Shown here: positions 53,997 to 62,830 of the stretch, piece after piece | How the letters are laid out: each line of letters opens with the position of its first letter | Numbering within the stretch: position 1 is the stretch's first letter | NCBI RefSeq assembly: GCF_900601905.1 | Contig: NZ_UWFA01000505.1 | Location: 124,001-188,000, forward strand | Length of the DNA: 64,000 nucleotides | Direction: 5' to 3' | From: Pseudomonas viridiflava | Lineage (GTDB): Bacteria > Pseudomonadota > Gammaproteobacteria > Pseudomonadales > Pseudomonadaceae | The notes under the pieces: model-generated | Database searches by the model: none | Told to the model about the DNA's origin: nothing | Seen by the model: only the letters and a program-made list of their open reading frames with translations | Made by a program: the position numbers and the translations under genes

Positions 53997-55204
53997 CCCG
54001 ACGCGCTCAATGGCTGTTCGCAGCGCTGATGCTGCTGGTCCTCGCAGTCGCTGGCGGGTATCTGGCGAAAAACCTGGAACACTACGAAGAGACCCTTGAT
54101 AAGGGCCCCACTGCGCAAGCCAAAGCCAACCCTTATCTGGCTGCGGAAAACTTTCTGCGCCAACGTGGCCTGACAGTCAGAACCGCTGATTCGCTCGGCA
54201 ACCTGCCTGACCCTGCGCAGCAGGCGCAGACTCTGCTGTTGCTCGCCAGCCGCGAGAGCATGACGCCTCCCGAGGTCGACCGGGTGTTGCGCTGGGCTCG
54301 CGGCGGCGGGCATCTGCTGTTTGTTGCCGAGCAGCTTTGGAATGAAAAAACCGCACGCAGTGGCGACGTGCTGCTGGATCGTCTGCAGATTCACCAGTTG
54401 CTCAGCAAAGACCTCAAGGAGCAGGACCGCACGCCCTTCAAACCCATGATCCCGCTGCGCGCTGTCGAGCCCGAACCTGAAACGGCGCCGACACCCTGGC
54501 CCGAGCTGACTCGCCTGTACCTCGAAAACGAAAACGCTCCGGCCTACATGAGTTTCGATACCAGCTTTCATCTTGAAGACCCACAGGACCATGCACAGGC
54601 CTGGGCCAACAGTGCCGAAGCCACGCACATGCTGCAACTGGTTTACGGCGACGGGCTGATCACCGTAGTCACCGATGCCGACCTGTGGAAAACCCGCGCC
54701 ATCGGCAAGTACGACAACGCCTGGCTACTGTGGTACCTGACCCAGGACAGCAACGTGACGCTGCTGGTCAGCACCGCACATGACAACCTGCTCAGTCTGC
54801 TGCTGCGCCATTTTCCATTGCTGCTGCAATGCCTCGCGCTGCTGGTCGGCCTGGGGCTGTGGCGGATGGCAATGCGTCAGGGCCCGCTGCTGCCGAACCC
54901 GCCCATCGCACGCCGCCAACTGACCGAACACCTGCGCGCCAGTGCCGAGCTGTTGCGGCGAAACAGCGGCCAGCAAAGCCTGTTGCGCACGCTGCAGTTG
55001 GATGTTCTGCGCCGCGCCAGACATCGTCACCCCGGTTTCGAAACACTGCCGGTTACCGAACAATGGCAAGTGCTGGCACGCCTGACGCGACAGCCAACCA
55101 GCGCCATCAGCCAGGCCCTGCGCCCGCGCCCTGCCAGCCGAATCTCAAGCGCCGATTTCACCCGGCAGGTTGCCCACCTGCAACTAATCAGGAATGCCCT
55201 ATGA
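53993..55204 (+). CDS. DUF4350-domain protein (MoxR operon)
   Basis: This 403-residue protein has an N-terminal membrane segment (about 8-28). A DUF4350 domain with a GATase-like fold follows: NPYLAAENFLRQRGLTVRTADSLGNLP and the glycine-rich VDRVLRWARGGGHLLFVAEQ. A second membrane segment (HFPLLLQCLALLVGLGLWRM) leads to a cytoplasmic tail with RRQLTEHLRASAELLRRN. Such domains may bind ligands or act as non-catalytic sensors. The ATG at 53993 overlaps the previous stop (ATGA); an upstream frame extension to 53951 is not needed. Confidence 0.82.
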   Translation: MTRRAQWLFAALMLLVLAVAGGYLAKNLEHYEETLDKGPTAQAKANPYLAAENFLRQRGLTVRTADSLGNLPDPAQQAQTLLLLASRESMTPPEVDRVLRWARGGGHLLFVAEQLWNEKTARSGDVLLDRLQIHQLLSKDLKEQDRTPFKPMIPLRAVEPEPETAPTPWPELTRLYLENENAPAYMSFDTSFHLEDPQDHAQAWANSAEATHMLQLVYGDGLITVVTDADLWKTRAIGKYDNAWLLWYLTQDSNVTLLVSTAHDNLLSLLLRHFPLLLQCLALLVGLGLWRMAMRQGPLLPNPPIARRQLTEHLRASAELLRRNSGQQSLLRTLQLDVLRRARHRHPGFETLPVTEQWQVLARLTRQPTSAISQALRPRPASRISSADFTRQVAHLQLIRNAL

Positions 55205-56271
55205 GCGATCCATCAAACGATCCATCGACCCACAGCGAGCCCGCCGCCGAGTTGACTGTCGACAGCATCCCGGAACCCGCCGAAGCCGTCGCGCCGCCGA
55301 GCAATCAGGCGCAACAACGGCAACGCGCCAGCCATCTGGCCCAGGCGTTGCGCAACGAGCTGCAAAAGGCGGTCGTCGGTCAGGAAGCCGTCATCGATGG
55401 CGTGCTGACGGCGTTGATCGGCGGTGGCCATGTGTTGCTCGAAGGTGTGCCGGGGCTAGGTAAGACCTTGCTGGTGCGTGCGTTGGCGCGTTGCTTCGGT
55501 GGCGAATTCGCGCGCATCCAGTTCACCCCTGACCTGATGCCCAGCGATGTCACCGGCCATGCGGTTTATGACCTGCAGACCGAGCAGTTCAAATTGCGCA
55601 AAGGGCCGCTGTTCACCAACCTGCTGCTGGCCGACGAAATCAATCGCGCTCCGGCCAAGACCCAGTCGGCTTTGCTTGAAGCCATGCAGGAACGACAGGT
55701 CACGCTTGAAGGGCGGGCGATGCCGATTGCTCAGCCCTTCATGGTCCTGGCCACGCAGAACCCGATCGAACAAGAAGGCACTTATCCCCTGCCGGAAGCA
55801 GAACTGGATCGCTTCATGCTCAAGCTGCGCATGGATTACCCCGACCTCGATGACGAACTGGCAATGGTCCGCCAGGTCACCCGCTCGACCCGCGCCGACA
55901 TGCTCGACGTGCAGCCTTTACGGGTGGTGTTGCAAGCGCGCGAAGTGCAGGCCTTGCAGCGTATCGCCAGCGAGCTGCCCATGGATGATCAGGTGCTGGA
56001 CTACGCCGTGCGTCTGGCCCGGGCTACGCGCAGCTGGCCGGGGCTGACCATCGGCGCGGGGCCCCGAGCGTCGATTGCCCTGGTGCGCGGCGCACGGGCA
56101 CGGGCTTTGTTGCGCGGCGGCGAATTCGTTATCCCGGATGACATCAAAGGATGCGCCCTGGCAGTCTTGCGCCACCGGGTCAGGCTGGCACCGGAACTGG
56201 ATATAGAAGGGCTTTCAGTGGAGCAGGTGCTCAAGCAGATGCTTGACCAGGTCGCGGCCCCGCGCCTGTGA
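55201..56271 (+). CDS. MoxR-family AAA+ ATPase
   Basis: This 356-residue AAA+ ATPase has Walker A GVPGLGKT at 82-89, Walker B LLLADEIN at 141-148 and sensor and arginine residues in PFMVLATQNPIEQEGTYPLPEAELDRFMLKL. It carries the MoxR insert region RKGPLFTNLLLADEINRAPAKTQSALLEAMQERQVTLEG. MoxR proteins act as chaperones that activate von Willebrand factor A-containing or membrane partners, here presumably the DUF58 protein encoded next. A Ser/Pro/Glu-rich N-terminal 40 residues is extra. It overlaps both neighbours by four bases. Confidence 0.93.
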   Translation: MSDPSNDPSTHSEPAAELTVDSIPEPAEAVAPPSNQAQQRQRASHLAQALRNELQKAVVGQEAVIDGVLTALIGGGHVLLEGVPGLGKTLLVRALARCFGGEFARIQFTPDLMPSDVTGHAVYDLQTEQFKLRKGPLFTNLLLADEINRAPAKTQSALLEAMQERQVTLEGRAMPIAQPFMVLATQNPIEQEGTYPLPEAELDRFMLKLRMDYPDLDDELAMVRQVTRSTRADMLDVQPLRVVLQAREVQALQRIASELPMDDQVLDYAVRLARATRSWPGLTIGAGPRASIALVRGARARALLRGGEFVIPDDIKGCALAVLRHRVRLAPELDIEGLSVEQVLKQMLDQVAAPRL

Positions 56272-57608
56272 AACAGACGCTCAAGCCTTCCGTGGCGCTG
56301 CTTTGCTGGCTGGGCGGTCTGGCTGGCCTGGCGCTGCTGCTCGGCATCGGATCGACGTTCACCCAGGTGGCCGATGAACTTGGCACGCTGTTCCGGGTAT
56401 TGTTGCTGGCCCTCGTGCTGATTGCGGCGCTGGATGCTTATCGCCTGCTGCGCCTGCCCTCGCCGCAGCTGCAACGTCGTGTCCCGGGGAGCCTGGCGCT
56501 GGGCCGCTGGAGTGACGTGGCCGTGCAGTTGAGCCATGACTACCCGACGCCGCTCACGGTTGAGGTATTCGATCATGCACCTGACGGTCTGGAGTGCGAG
56601 CACCTACCGCAGACAATCACCCTGCAGGTCGGGCAAACCGCCGAATTCAGGTACCGCGTACGCCCCAACCAACGTGGCCTGTTGCAGTTCGAGCGCTGCG
56701 AGATATACCTGCCGAGCCCCATGCACTTGTGGAGCAGCCGCCGCTATGTGCCGCTGGCCGACGTCACGCGTGTCTACCCGGACTTCGCCCGGCTCTATGG
56801 AGGGCAGCTACTGGCCGTCGATAACTGGCTGAGTCAGATCGGTGTGCGCCTTCGACAAAAGCGCGGCCTGGGCATGGAATTCAATCAGCTGCGCGAGTTT
56901 CGAGAAGGCGACAGTCTCCGGCAGATCGATTGGAAAGCCAGCGCACGACACCGCACCCCCATTGCCCGGGAATATCAGGAAGAGCGCGATCAGCAGATTA
57001 TTTTCATGCTCGATTGCGGCCGCCGGATGCGCAGCCAGGACGGCAACCTTTCCCACTTCGATCACGCGCTGAACGCCCTGCTACTGTTGGGCTACGTGGC
57101 GTTGCGTCAAGGTGATGCGGTGGGTTTGTCGACGTTTGCCAGCGAACAGCCGCGCTACCTGGCACCCGTCAGAGGCCAGAGCCAGCTCAATGTGCTGCTC
57201 AATAGTGTCTATGACCTGCACAGCAGCCAACGCCCGGCCGATTACAGCGCCGCTGTGCGCCAGCTGCTGGCGCGACAGAAACGCCGGGCACTGGTGGTGT
57301 TGATGACCAACGTACGAGACGAAGACGATGAAGAGTTGCTGGCTGCCGTCAAACAGCTCGAACGCCAGCATCGGGTGCTGGTGGTAAGCCTGCGCGAAGA
57401 AGTGCTGGACGACTTGCGTAACGGCCCGGTCGAAACCTTTGATCAAGCCCTGACGTATTGCGGCGCAGTGGACTTCCTCAACGCGCGCGCCGATTTGCAA
57501 GAGCGCTTGAATGCACACGGTGTTGCAGTGCTGGATGCGCGCCCTGCAGAGCTGGGCGCTGAGCTGGTCAGCCGCTACCTCAGCTGGAAGAAAGCCGGAA
57601 CGTTGTGA
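56268..57608 (+). CDS. DUF58 protein with degenerate VWA-like domain (MoxR partner)
   Basis: This 446-residue protein has two N-terminal membrane segments (about 10-60). A beta-rich region follows, then the DUF58 core with EFNQLREFREGDSLRQIDWKASARHRTPIAREYQEERDQQIIFMLDCGRRM. The MLDCGRRM stretch resembles the start of a VWA domain, with the metal-site DxSxS degenerate (DCGRR). The start is GTG overlapping the moxR stop (GTGA). DUF58 proteins are the usual substrates or partners of MoxR ATPases. This is the last gene of the operon. Confidence 0.9.
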   Translation: MKQTLKPSVALLCWLGGLAGLALLLGIGSTFTQVADELGTLFRVLLLALVLIAALDAYRLLRLPSPQLQRRVPGSLALGRWSDVAVQLSHDYPTPLTVEVFDHAPDGLECEHLPQTITLQVGQTAEFRYRVRPNQRGLLQFERCEIYLPSPMHLWSSRRYVPLADVTRVYPDFARLYGGQLLAVDNWLSQIGVRLRQKRGLGMEFNQLREFREGDSLRQIDWKASARHRTPIAREYQEERDQQIIFMLDCGRRMRSQDGNLSHFDHALNALLLLGYVALRQGDAVGLSTFASEQPRYLAPVRGQSQLNVLLNSVYDLHSSQRPADYSAAVRQLLARQKRRALVVLMTNVRDEDDEELLAAVKQLERQHRVLVVSLREEVLDDLRNGPVETFDQALTYCGAVDFLNARADLQERLNAHGVAVLDARPAELGAELVSRYLSWKKAGTL

Positions 57609-57631
57609 GCAAGCGCGAGAGCGTCGCCAGA

Positions 57632-57991
57632 CTAGGCCGACGCTTCCAGAGGATAAAAGCTGAAATAGTAATTCAGGGCCCGGATTAACTCGCCGTAGCT
57701 TTCAGGCGATTCGGTCAGCGTAAAGCCCGAGTCGTAACTGCCAGGCGTCTCGTCTTCATGACACCAGACACAGGTCGCCTTGACGTCAACCGTCGACGGT
57801 AGTCCGCGTTCGCAGGGCACCTGCAGACGCAACTCGAATTCAGCCCCCACCAGGACCGGCAGATCGCTGATCAGCATCAGCCCGGCTTCGGATATGTTGC
57901 CCAGACACCCCATGGACCTGCTGGTGTACCGGTTGATTACCCGAAGATAGAAAGGCAGTTGATGTCGTTCGATTCTTCGTTCTTTTAGCAT
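57632..57991 (-). CDS. PilZ-domain protein (cyclic-di-GMP effector candidate)
   Basis: This protein of about 119 residues has a PilZ fold. The start MLKERRIERHQLPFYLRVINRYT shows the RxxxR motif (ERRIERHQ) and is followed by CLGNISEAGLMLISDLPVLVGAEFELRL, a D/NxSxxG-type second motif (NISEAG). Together these are the c-di-GMP-binding signatures. The frame stays open to 58084, but the upstream residues are unlike a PilZ protein and no ribosome site stands out for either start. A SadC-like cyclase gene lies about 3.5 kb away. Confidence 0.75.
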   Translation of the reverse strand: MLKERRIERHQLPFYLRVINRYTSRSMGCLGNISEAGLMLISDLPVLVGAEFELRLQVPCERGLPSTVDVKATCVWCHEDETPGSYDSGFTLTESPESYGELIRALNYYFSFYPLEASA

Positions 57992-58226
57992 GGTTAGTCG
58001 CCGTCTTTGACCATTGAGCATGGCCGCGCTAAAACTTTCGAAATTGCCCTGACCCTGACCTGCACAATCATTGCGGTCGAACACTACATGTCAGGTAATC
58101 GCAGAATGTACCTCTGACTGGCAAGTTCCGATCCGAGTCACTCTTTAATCATCAACTTTGCAAAGACTAGCGCAAAGCGGCCAATCAGCCACCTGAAAAA
58201 GCTACCGCCCATCCAATCGGGTGTAT

Positions 58227-58601
58227 CTAACGTGAAGCAGGTCGGGTCTGAGCGGTTTGGATTTTCGGATAGTGACCAAGCTGCTGGAGGGTTTCCAGGC
58301 GGGCACGAGCCCGGTAAGCGTATTCGCTGGCAGGATACTGGGTGACGATGAACTGGTAAGTCTGGGCCGCATCCACGAACAGTTTCTGGCGCTCAAGACA
58401 CATCCCGCGCAACATCGAGACCTCCGGCTGTATGTAACGCCGCGAGCGACTTTGACGGTCGACCTTGGAAAGACTCAGCATCACGTTTTCACAGTCACCA
58501 CGGTCGTAGGAACGGTAAGCGCTGTTCAGATTGGAATTCATCGACAAACGGGTACAGCCACTGACGGCGGCCAGCAATACTAAAAACATCACGATTCGCA
58601 T
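58227..58601 (-). CDS. TPR-type lipoprotein
   Basis: This 124-residue protein has a lipoprotein signal (MRIVMFLVLLAAVSGC, lipobox AVSGC). A TPR-like helical region follows (NSAYRSYDRGDCENVMLSLSKVDRQ, LRGMCLERQKLFVDAAQTYQFIVTQYPASEYAYRARARLETLQQLG). GGAGAG precedes the ATG at 58601. It resembles small lipoproteins with tetratricopeptide repeats encoded upstream of pyruvate kinase in Pseudomonas. No specific function is known. Confidence 0.75.
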   Translation of the reverse strand: MRIVMFLVLLAAVSGCTRLSMNSNLNSAYRSYDRGDCENVMLSLSKVDRQSRSRRYIQPEVSMLRGMCLERQKLFVDAAQTYQFIVTQYPASEYAYRARARLETLQQLGHYPKIQTAQTRPASR

Positions 58602-58775
58602 GGGACTCTCCTGTGCTCTGCACTGTATCGACCCTGACGTGGATTTCTTCAAGCCGTTTTACGACCAATCGTCAGTGCGCGGTTGGCCACGACGACTCAC
58701 GTGAGTGAAACGAACAATGACTTCGCCTCAAGACAGTAGTAGCCTCTCGCTGCGCTTCATATAAGGAGTTTGTGC

Positions 58776-60227
58776 ATGACCGTACGCCGCACCAAAATCG
58801 TCGCCACCCTTGGCCCCGCCAGTAATTCGCCAGAAGTCATCGAACAACTGATCCTCTCGGGTCTGGACGTTGCTCGTCTGAACTTTTCCCACGGGACCCC
58901 GGATGAGCACAAGGCTCGCGCCAAACTGATCCGGGAAATCGCTGCAAAGCACGGGCGCTTCGTCGCGCTGCTGGGCGATCTGCAAGGTCCGAAAATTCGT
59001 ATCGCCAAGTTTGCGAGCAAGAAGATCGAGCTGAAGGTGGGTGACAAGTTCACCTTCTCCACTGCTCATCCGCTCACCGATGGCAACCAGCAAATCGTGG
59101 GTATCGACTACCCGGATCTGGTCAAGGATTGCGGCGTGGGCGACGAGCTGTTGCTCGACGACGGTCGCGTGGTCATGCGCGTTGATACCCAGACCGCTGA
59201 CGAACTGCATTGCACCGTATTGATTGGCGGTCCACTGTCAGATCACAAAGGCATCAACCGTCGTGGTGGTGGCCTCACCGCCCCGGCGCTGACCGAAAAA
59301 GACAAGCTGGACATCAAGCTCGCCGCAGAAATGGACCTGGATTACCTGGCCGTTTCCTTCCCGCGCGACGCTGCCGACATGGAATACGCACGCAAACTGC
59401 GTGACGAATCCGGCGGTACCGCCTGGCTGGTGGCCAAGATTGAACGCGCCGAAGCCGTTGCCAACGACGAAGTGCTCGATGCACTGATTCGCGCCAGTGA
59501 CGCAGTGATGGTTGCCCGTGGCGACCTGGGTGTGGAAATCGGCGACGCTGAGCTGGTCGGTGTACAGAAACGCATCATCCTGCACGCCCGCCGCCACAAC
59601 AAAGCGGTGATCGTTGCGACCCAGATGATGGAGTCGATGATCTCAAGCCCGATGCCGACCCGCGCCGAAGTGTCCGACGTGGCCAATGCCGTGCTCGACT
59701 ACACCGACGCCGTGATGCTGTCTGCTGAAAGTGCTGCTGGTTCTTATCCAATCGAAGCAGTGCAAGCGATGGCGCGCATCTGTGTCGGCGCTGAAAAGCA
59801 CCCCACCGGCAAGACTTCCAGCCACCGTATCGGCCATTCGTTCACCCGTTGTGACGAAAGCATCGCCCTGGCGGCCATGTACACCGCCAACCACTTCCCC
59901 GGTGTCAAAGCGATCATTGCCCTGACTGAAAGCGGCTACACCCCGCTGATCATGTCGCGGATTCGCTCCTCGGTACCGATCTACGCGTTCTCCCCGCACC
60001 GTGGCACTCAAGCCCGCGCGGCCATGTTCCGTGGCGTGTACACCGTACCGTTCGACCCGGCCAACCTGCCACCTGGTCAGGTCAGCCAGGCAGCGGTCGA
60101 CGAGCTGCTCAAGCGTGGTCTGGTGGAACAAGGTGATTGGGTCATCCTCACCAAGGGTGACAGCTACCACACCATCGGTGGCACCAATGGCATGAAAATC
60201 CTGCACGTCGGCGATCCTCTGGTCTAA
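58776..60227 (+). CDS. pykA: Pyruvate kinase (PykA type)
   Basis: This 483-residue enzyme turns phosphoenolpyruvate and ADP into pyruvate and ATP. It has the start VRRTKIVATLGPASNSPEVIEQLILSGLDVARLNFSHG, the substrate-binding GDLQGPKIRI, the active-site lysine region WLVAKIERAEAV and MVARGDLGVEIG, and the metal site in ATQMMESMISSPMPTRAEVSDVANAVLDYTDAVMLSAESAAG. The ATG at 58776 follows AAGGAG by seven bases. The two-residue upstream extension is ignored. The sequence type and neighbours match PykA of P. aeruginosa rather than PykF. Confidence 0.95.
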   Translation: MTVRRTKIVATLGPASNSPEVIEQLILSGLDVARLNFSHGTPDEHKARAKLIREIAAKHGRFVALLGDLQGPKIRIAKFASKKIELKVGDKFTFSTAHPLTDGNQQIVGIDYPDLVKDCGVGDELLLDDGRVVMRVDTQTADELHCTVLIGGPLSDHKGINRRGGGLTAPALTEKDKLDIKLAAEMDLDYLAVSFPRDAADMEYARKLRDESGGTAWLVAKIERAEAVANDEVLDALIRASDAVMVARGDLGVEIGDAELVGVQKRIILHARRHNKAVIVATQMMESMISSPMPTRAEVSDVANAVLDYTDAVMLSAESAAGSYPIEAVQAMARICVGAEKHPTGKTSSHRIGHSFTRCDESIALAAMYTANHFPGVKAIIALTESGYTPLIMSRIRSSVPIYAFSPHRGTQARAAMFRGVYTVPFDPANLPPGQVSQAAVDELLKRGLVEQGDWVILTKGDSYHTIGGTNGMKILHVGDPLV

Positions 60228-60245
60228 GCCTTCGCGCGGTAAATA

Positions 60246-60282
60246 AAAGCCCCGACTCGCAAGAGCCGGGGCTTTTATTGGA
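60246..60282 (+). terminator. Intrinsic terminator after pykA
   Basis: AAAAGCCCCGACTC and GAGCCGGGGCTTTTATT form a GC-rich stem with a T-rich tail 20 bases after the stop codon. Confidence 0.88.
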
Positions 60283-60310
60283 AGTTTGATTCACTCACCC
60301 GTACAGACTG

Positions 60311-60403
60311 TGTGGGACAGGCTTTAGCCGGGAAGAGGTCGGAACAATCTCAGCCTATGCGTTACCAGACAGGCCGCCTTCCCGGCTAAAACCAGTCCCA
60401 CAC
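60311..60403. repeat. REP doublet after pykA
   Basis: GTGTGGGACAGGCTTTAGCC and the inverted GGCTAAAACCAGTCCCACAC lie about 55 bases apart between the convergent pykA and the Fe-S reductase gene. Confidence 0.8.
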
Positions 60404-60423
60404 GTTCGCGCCCGTCCCGCTGC

Positions 60424-61347
60424 CTACTCGCGCCCCACAAACACATCCGCCAACACCTGATTCCTCGGCAGCCCTGCCAGATACAAGCGTTTGGCAAAGT
60501 CTTCGACGCTCACGGGATTTGCGCACAACAGCGCCATGGTCTTGCGTGAAAGCAGCCGCAGGTCAGCCAGCGAGGTTGCCAGGTTCTGCGGCGTGAGCAG
60601 TTGCACCTGCGCCGCCACGTTCGTCAGCTCGTCACGCAGATAGTGCTCGCTTTCATCCCGCGCCAGATGCACCAGCCGGATCGGCCCTTGATGTTCCTGT
60701 CGCAATGCCTCGCGCAGCACGCCCCATAACGGCCCCAAGCCGGTCCCGGCGGCGAGCAGCAACAAAGGTCGCTCCTGCCAATCCGGGTCGTATTGCAAGG
60801 CGCCACCGCGCAATTCACCCAGACCGAGTGCGTCGCCGACCCGCAACTGCCGGGCGACATTGATGAACTCGCCGGGCTGGCGGCAATCCAGGTGCACTTC
60901 CAGAAAAGGGTCTTCGCCGGGCAAACTCGCCAGGGAGTAAGGCCGGGCGACACCACTGGCAGTCCAGAGCACCAGATGCTGCCCGGCGCGATAGCGCAGC
61001 GGGCGCTCGGGCTCCAGACGTAGACGCAACACTGTCGGGCTTAACCAGTCGCAACCGGATACCCGTGCAGGCGAGCCGTCGCGCAAGGGATCAAAGGCGT
61101 GAACCGTCAAATCTTCGACCACCCGGCACTGGCAAGCCAGACGCCAGCCCTGCTGTCGTTTCCCGGCGTCGAGCGCTTGCGGGAGCGCATCGGCAGGTTC
61201 GCCAGCAATGCAGCGCACCAGACACGCGTGACAACTCCCGGCCCGGCAGCTATAGGGCACCGCGACGCCCGCCTGATTGAGGCTGTCCAGCAGATTACTG
61301 CCCGCAGCGACCGCCCAGCGCCGCTCGCCGACCTGCAATTCAGGCAT
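60424..61347 (-). CDS. [2Fe-2S] ferredoxin-NAD(P)H reductase family flavoprotein
   Basis: This 307-residue electron-transfer protein has an N-terminal plant-type [2Fe-2S] domain with Cys34, Cys39, Cys42 and Cys72 (CRAGSCHAC and LACQC). An FAD domain has RPYSLASLPGE and an NAD domain has LLLLAAGTGLGPLWGVLREAL and MALLCANP. It resembles CDP-6-deoxyglucoseen reductase and AscD types and the reductase components of oxygenases, but no oxygenase partner is nearby. Its ATG overlaps the diguanylate cyclase stop by eight bases. In P. aeruginosa a similar gene sits between pykA and sadC, as I recall. Confidence 0.85.
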   Translation of the reverse strand: MPELQVGERRWAVAAGSNLLDSLNQAGVAVPYSCRAGSCHACLVRCIAGEPADALPQALDAGKRQQGWRLACQCRVVEDLTVHAFDPLRDGSPARVSGCDWLSPTVLRLRLEPERPLRYRAGQHLVLWTASGVARPYSLASLPGEDPFLEVHLDCRQPGEFINVARQLRVGDALGLGELRGGALQYDPDWQERPLLLLAAGTGLGPLWGVLREALRQEHQGPIRLVHLARDESEHYLRDELTNVAAQVQLLTPQNLATSLADLRLLSRKTMALLCANPVSVEDFAKRLYLAGLPRNQVLADVFVGRE

Positions 61348-62467
61348 CGACGCTTTCCCAACCGGCCACACACCGATTGCGCCCGGTGCGCTTGGCCATG
61401 TACAGCGCCTGATCGGCACGCTGTAACGCGTCATCCAGGTTATCGCCGCGCTCCAGCAAGGTCATGCCGACCGACAGACTCAGGTCCACGCCAGGCAAGA
61501 TGTCCAGCCTGACCCTGGCGAAGCACTCGCGAACTCGCTCGCAACACTCCACCAGCTGTTGCTCAGTGCACATAGGTATCAACAACACGAATTCTTCTCC
61601 ACCGTAACGTGCCAGCACATCTGTATCGCGCAGGCAGTTTTCAGCGCCCAGTGCAAACGCCTGCAACACCTGATCACCCGCAGCATGCCCATGGTTATCG
61701 TTGATGCGCTTGAAGTGATCAAGGTCGATCAGGGCCAGGCCATGGGAAGCATCACCCTCCAGCAGGCTCAGCTCGCGGGCCGCCATGCGCAAAAAGTAGC
61801 GGCGATTGTACAGGCTGGTGAGTTCGTCGGTGGCGGCGAGTTCTTCAAGTTGCGTCATCATGCCGCGCAGGGTTTCCTGGTGGGCCTGCAAGGCGTAACG
61901 ACGCTGGCGCATGCGCATGCGCTGGGAATACACGTAAGTGGCAAACAGGCTGAGCCACAACAACATCACGAACAGCGCGCTCAATTCGAGTATCGCGGTG
62001 GCAGGCGACACCACGCGCCCTGCTGAAAACTCCCACAACGTGATCGCAGCAAAACTGATCATCACCAGCCCCGCGCAACGGGCGAAGACAAAAGGCGTGA
62101 GCTGAAACAGGCCGAACAGCAGAATCGGTGCGTACAGCAGCAAAAAAGCGCCACGGGCCGTGTCCAGGTAAAACACTAGCCACGTCAGCCAACCGAGGGC
62201 CAGCATCACCTGAAACTCGGTCAGGCTCGCATCGGCAAAGCGTTGGTTGAATTTGCTCAGAAACACCACCAGCAGCACCAGTTGGCTGAGTAGCACGCAG
62301 GCATTGCCAACCACAGCTGTTTGCAGGGACTGATGCAGCTCGCCAGCAAAAATCGCCAGCCAGCTCAGCAACATCACCACCAGATAGGTAGCGGTGGCGA
62401 GGCCGAACCGCTTCAAGAACAGGGTTTGCGTAGTCGCCGGAATTTGTCTTGCGCTAGTCGGGCTCAA
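61340..62467 (-). CDS. sadC: SadC-like membrane diguanylate cyclase
   Basis: This 375-residue protein has six predicted membrane segments in residues 1-190, then a GGDEF domain (about 210-365) with the catalytic motif RYGGEEFVLL. LIDLDHFKRINDNHGHAAGDQVL is also present. It should make cyclic di-GMP. No RxxD inhibitory site is apparent upstream of GGEEF. The start is the TTG at 62467 with GGAAG nearby. Gene order with pykA and fumarase matches the sadC locus of P. aeruginosa (PA4332, recalled), where SadC drives surface attachment and represses motility. Orthology is inferred from synteny and layout. Confidence 0.8.
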   Translation of the reverse strand: MSPTSARQIPATTQTLFLKRFGLATATYLVVMLLSWLAIFAGELHQSLQTAVVGNACVLLSQLVLLVVFLSKFNQRFADASLTEFQVMLALGWLTWLVFYLDTARGAFLLLYAPILLFGLFQLTPFVFARCAGLVMISFAAITLWEFSAGRVVSPATAILELSALFVMLLWLSLFATYVYSQRMRMRQRRYALQAHQETLRGMMTQLEELAATDELTSLYNRRYFLRMAARELSLLEGDASHGLALIDLDHFKRINDNHGHAAGDQVLQAFALGAENCLRDTDVLARYGGEEFVLLIPMCTEQQLVECCERVRECFARVRLDILPGVDLSLSVGMTLLERGDNLDDALQRADQALYMAKRTGRNRCVAGWESVDA

Positions 62468-62830
62468 AAGGATTCTTCCATAGTGGCACTTGGTCCCAAC
62501 TTTAGCCTCGAAGCCCTAAAGTTGCCCGCCCGAAAAACACAAATACGTTCAAAACCATTCAATTGCAATCGCTATAAGTCCGCTGCAGGCTGCGCAGAAT
62601 GCGGATTGCGGGTTATGACCCATGAATGCTGGCGCAGGATGGGCCAGCACCTGACAATGCGCTCTGCATAACCGATGGATGGATCTGTGCGGGCGACGGG
62701 TTATACTGCCGCGCCTTTTTGTCGCAGCCATATAAACTGTTACAACCCCGACCTCCCCTCAGACAGCACCGGGTTGTAAATGGCTCGGCACATCATTGAA
62801 TGTTCCCGACCTCATAGAGGAGCGCGCCCC
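62468..62830. other. Divergent region between sadC-like gene and fumarase
   Basis: These 363 bases contain an imperfect hairpin (TGCTGG at about 62627 with CCAGCA about 20 bases later) and a TTATACT stretch near 62700 that could be a -10 for the fumarase gene. The ribosome site AGAGGAG lies at about 62815-62821. No gene is supported. Confidence 0.5.
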
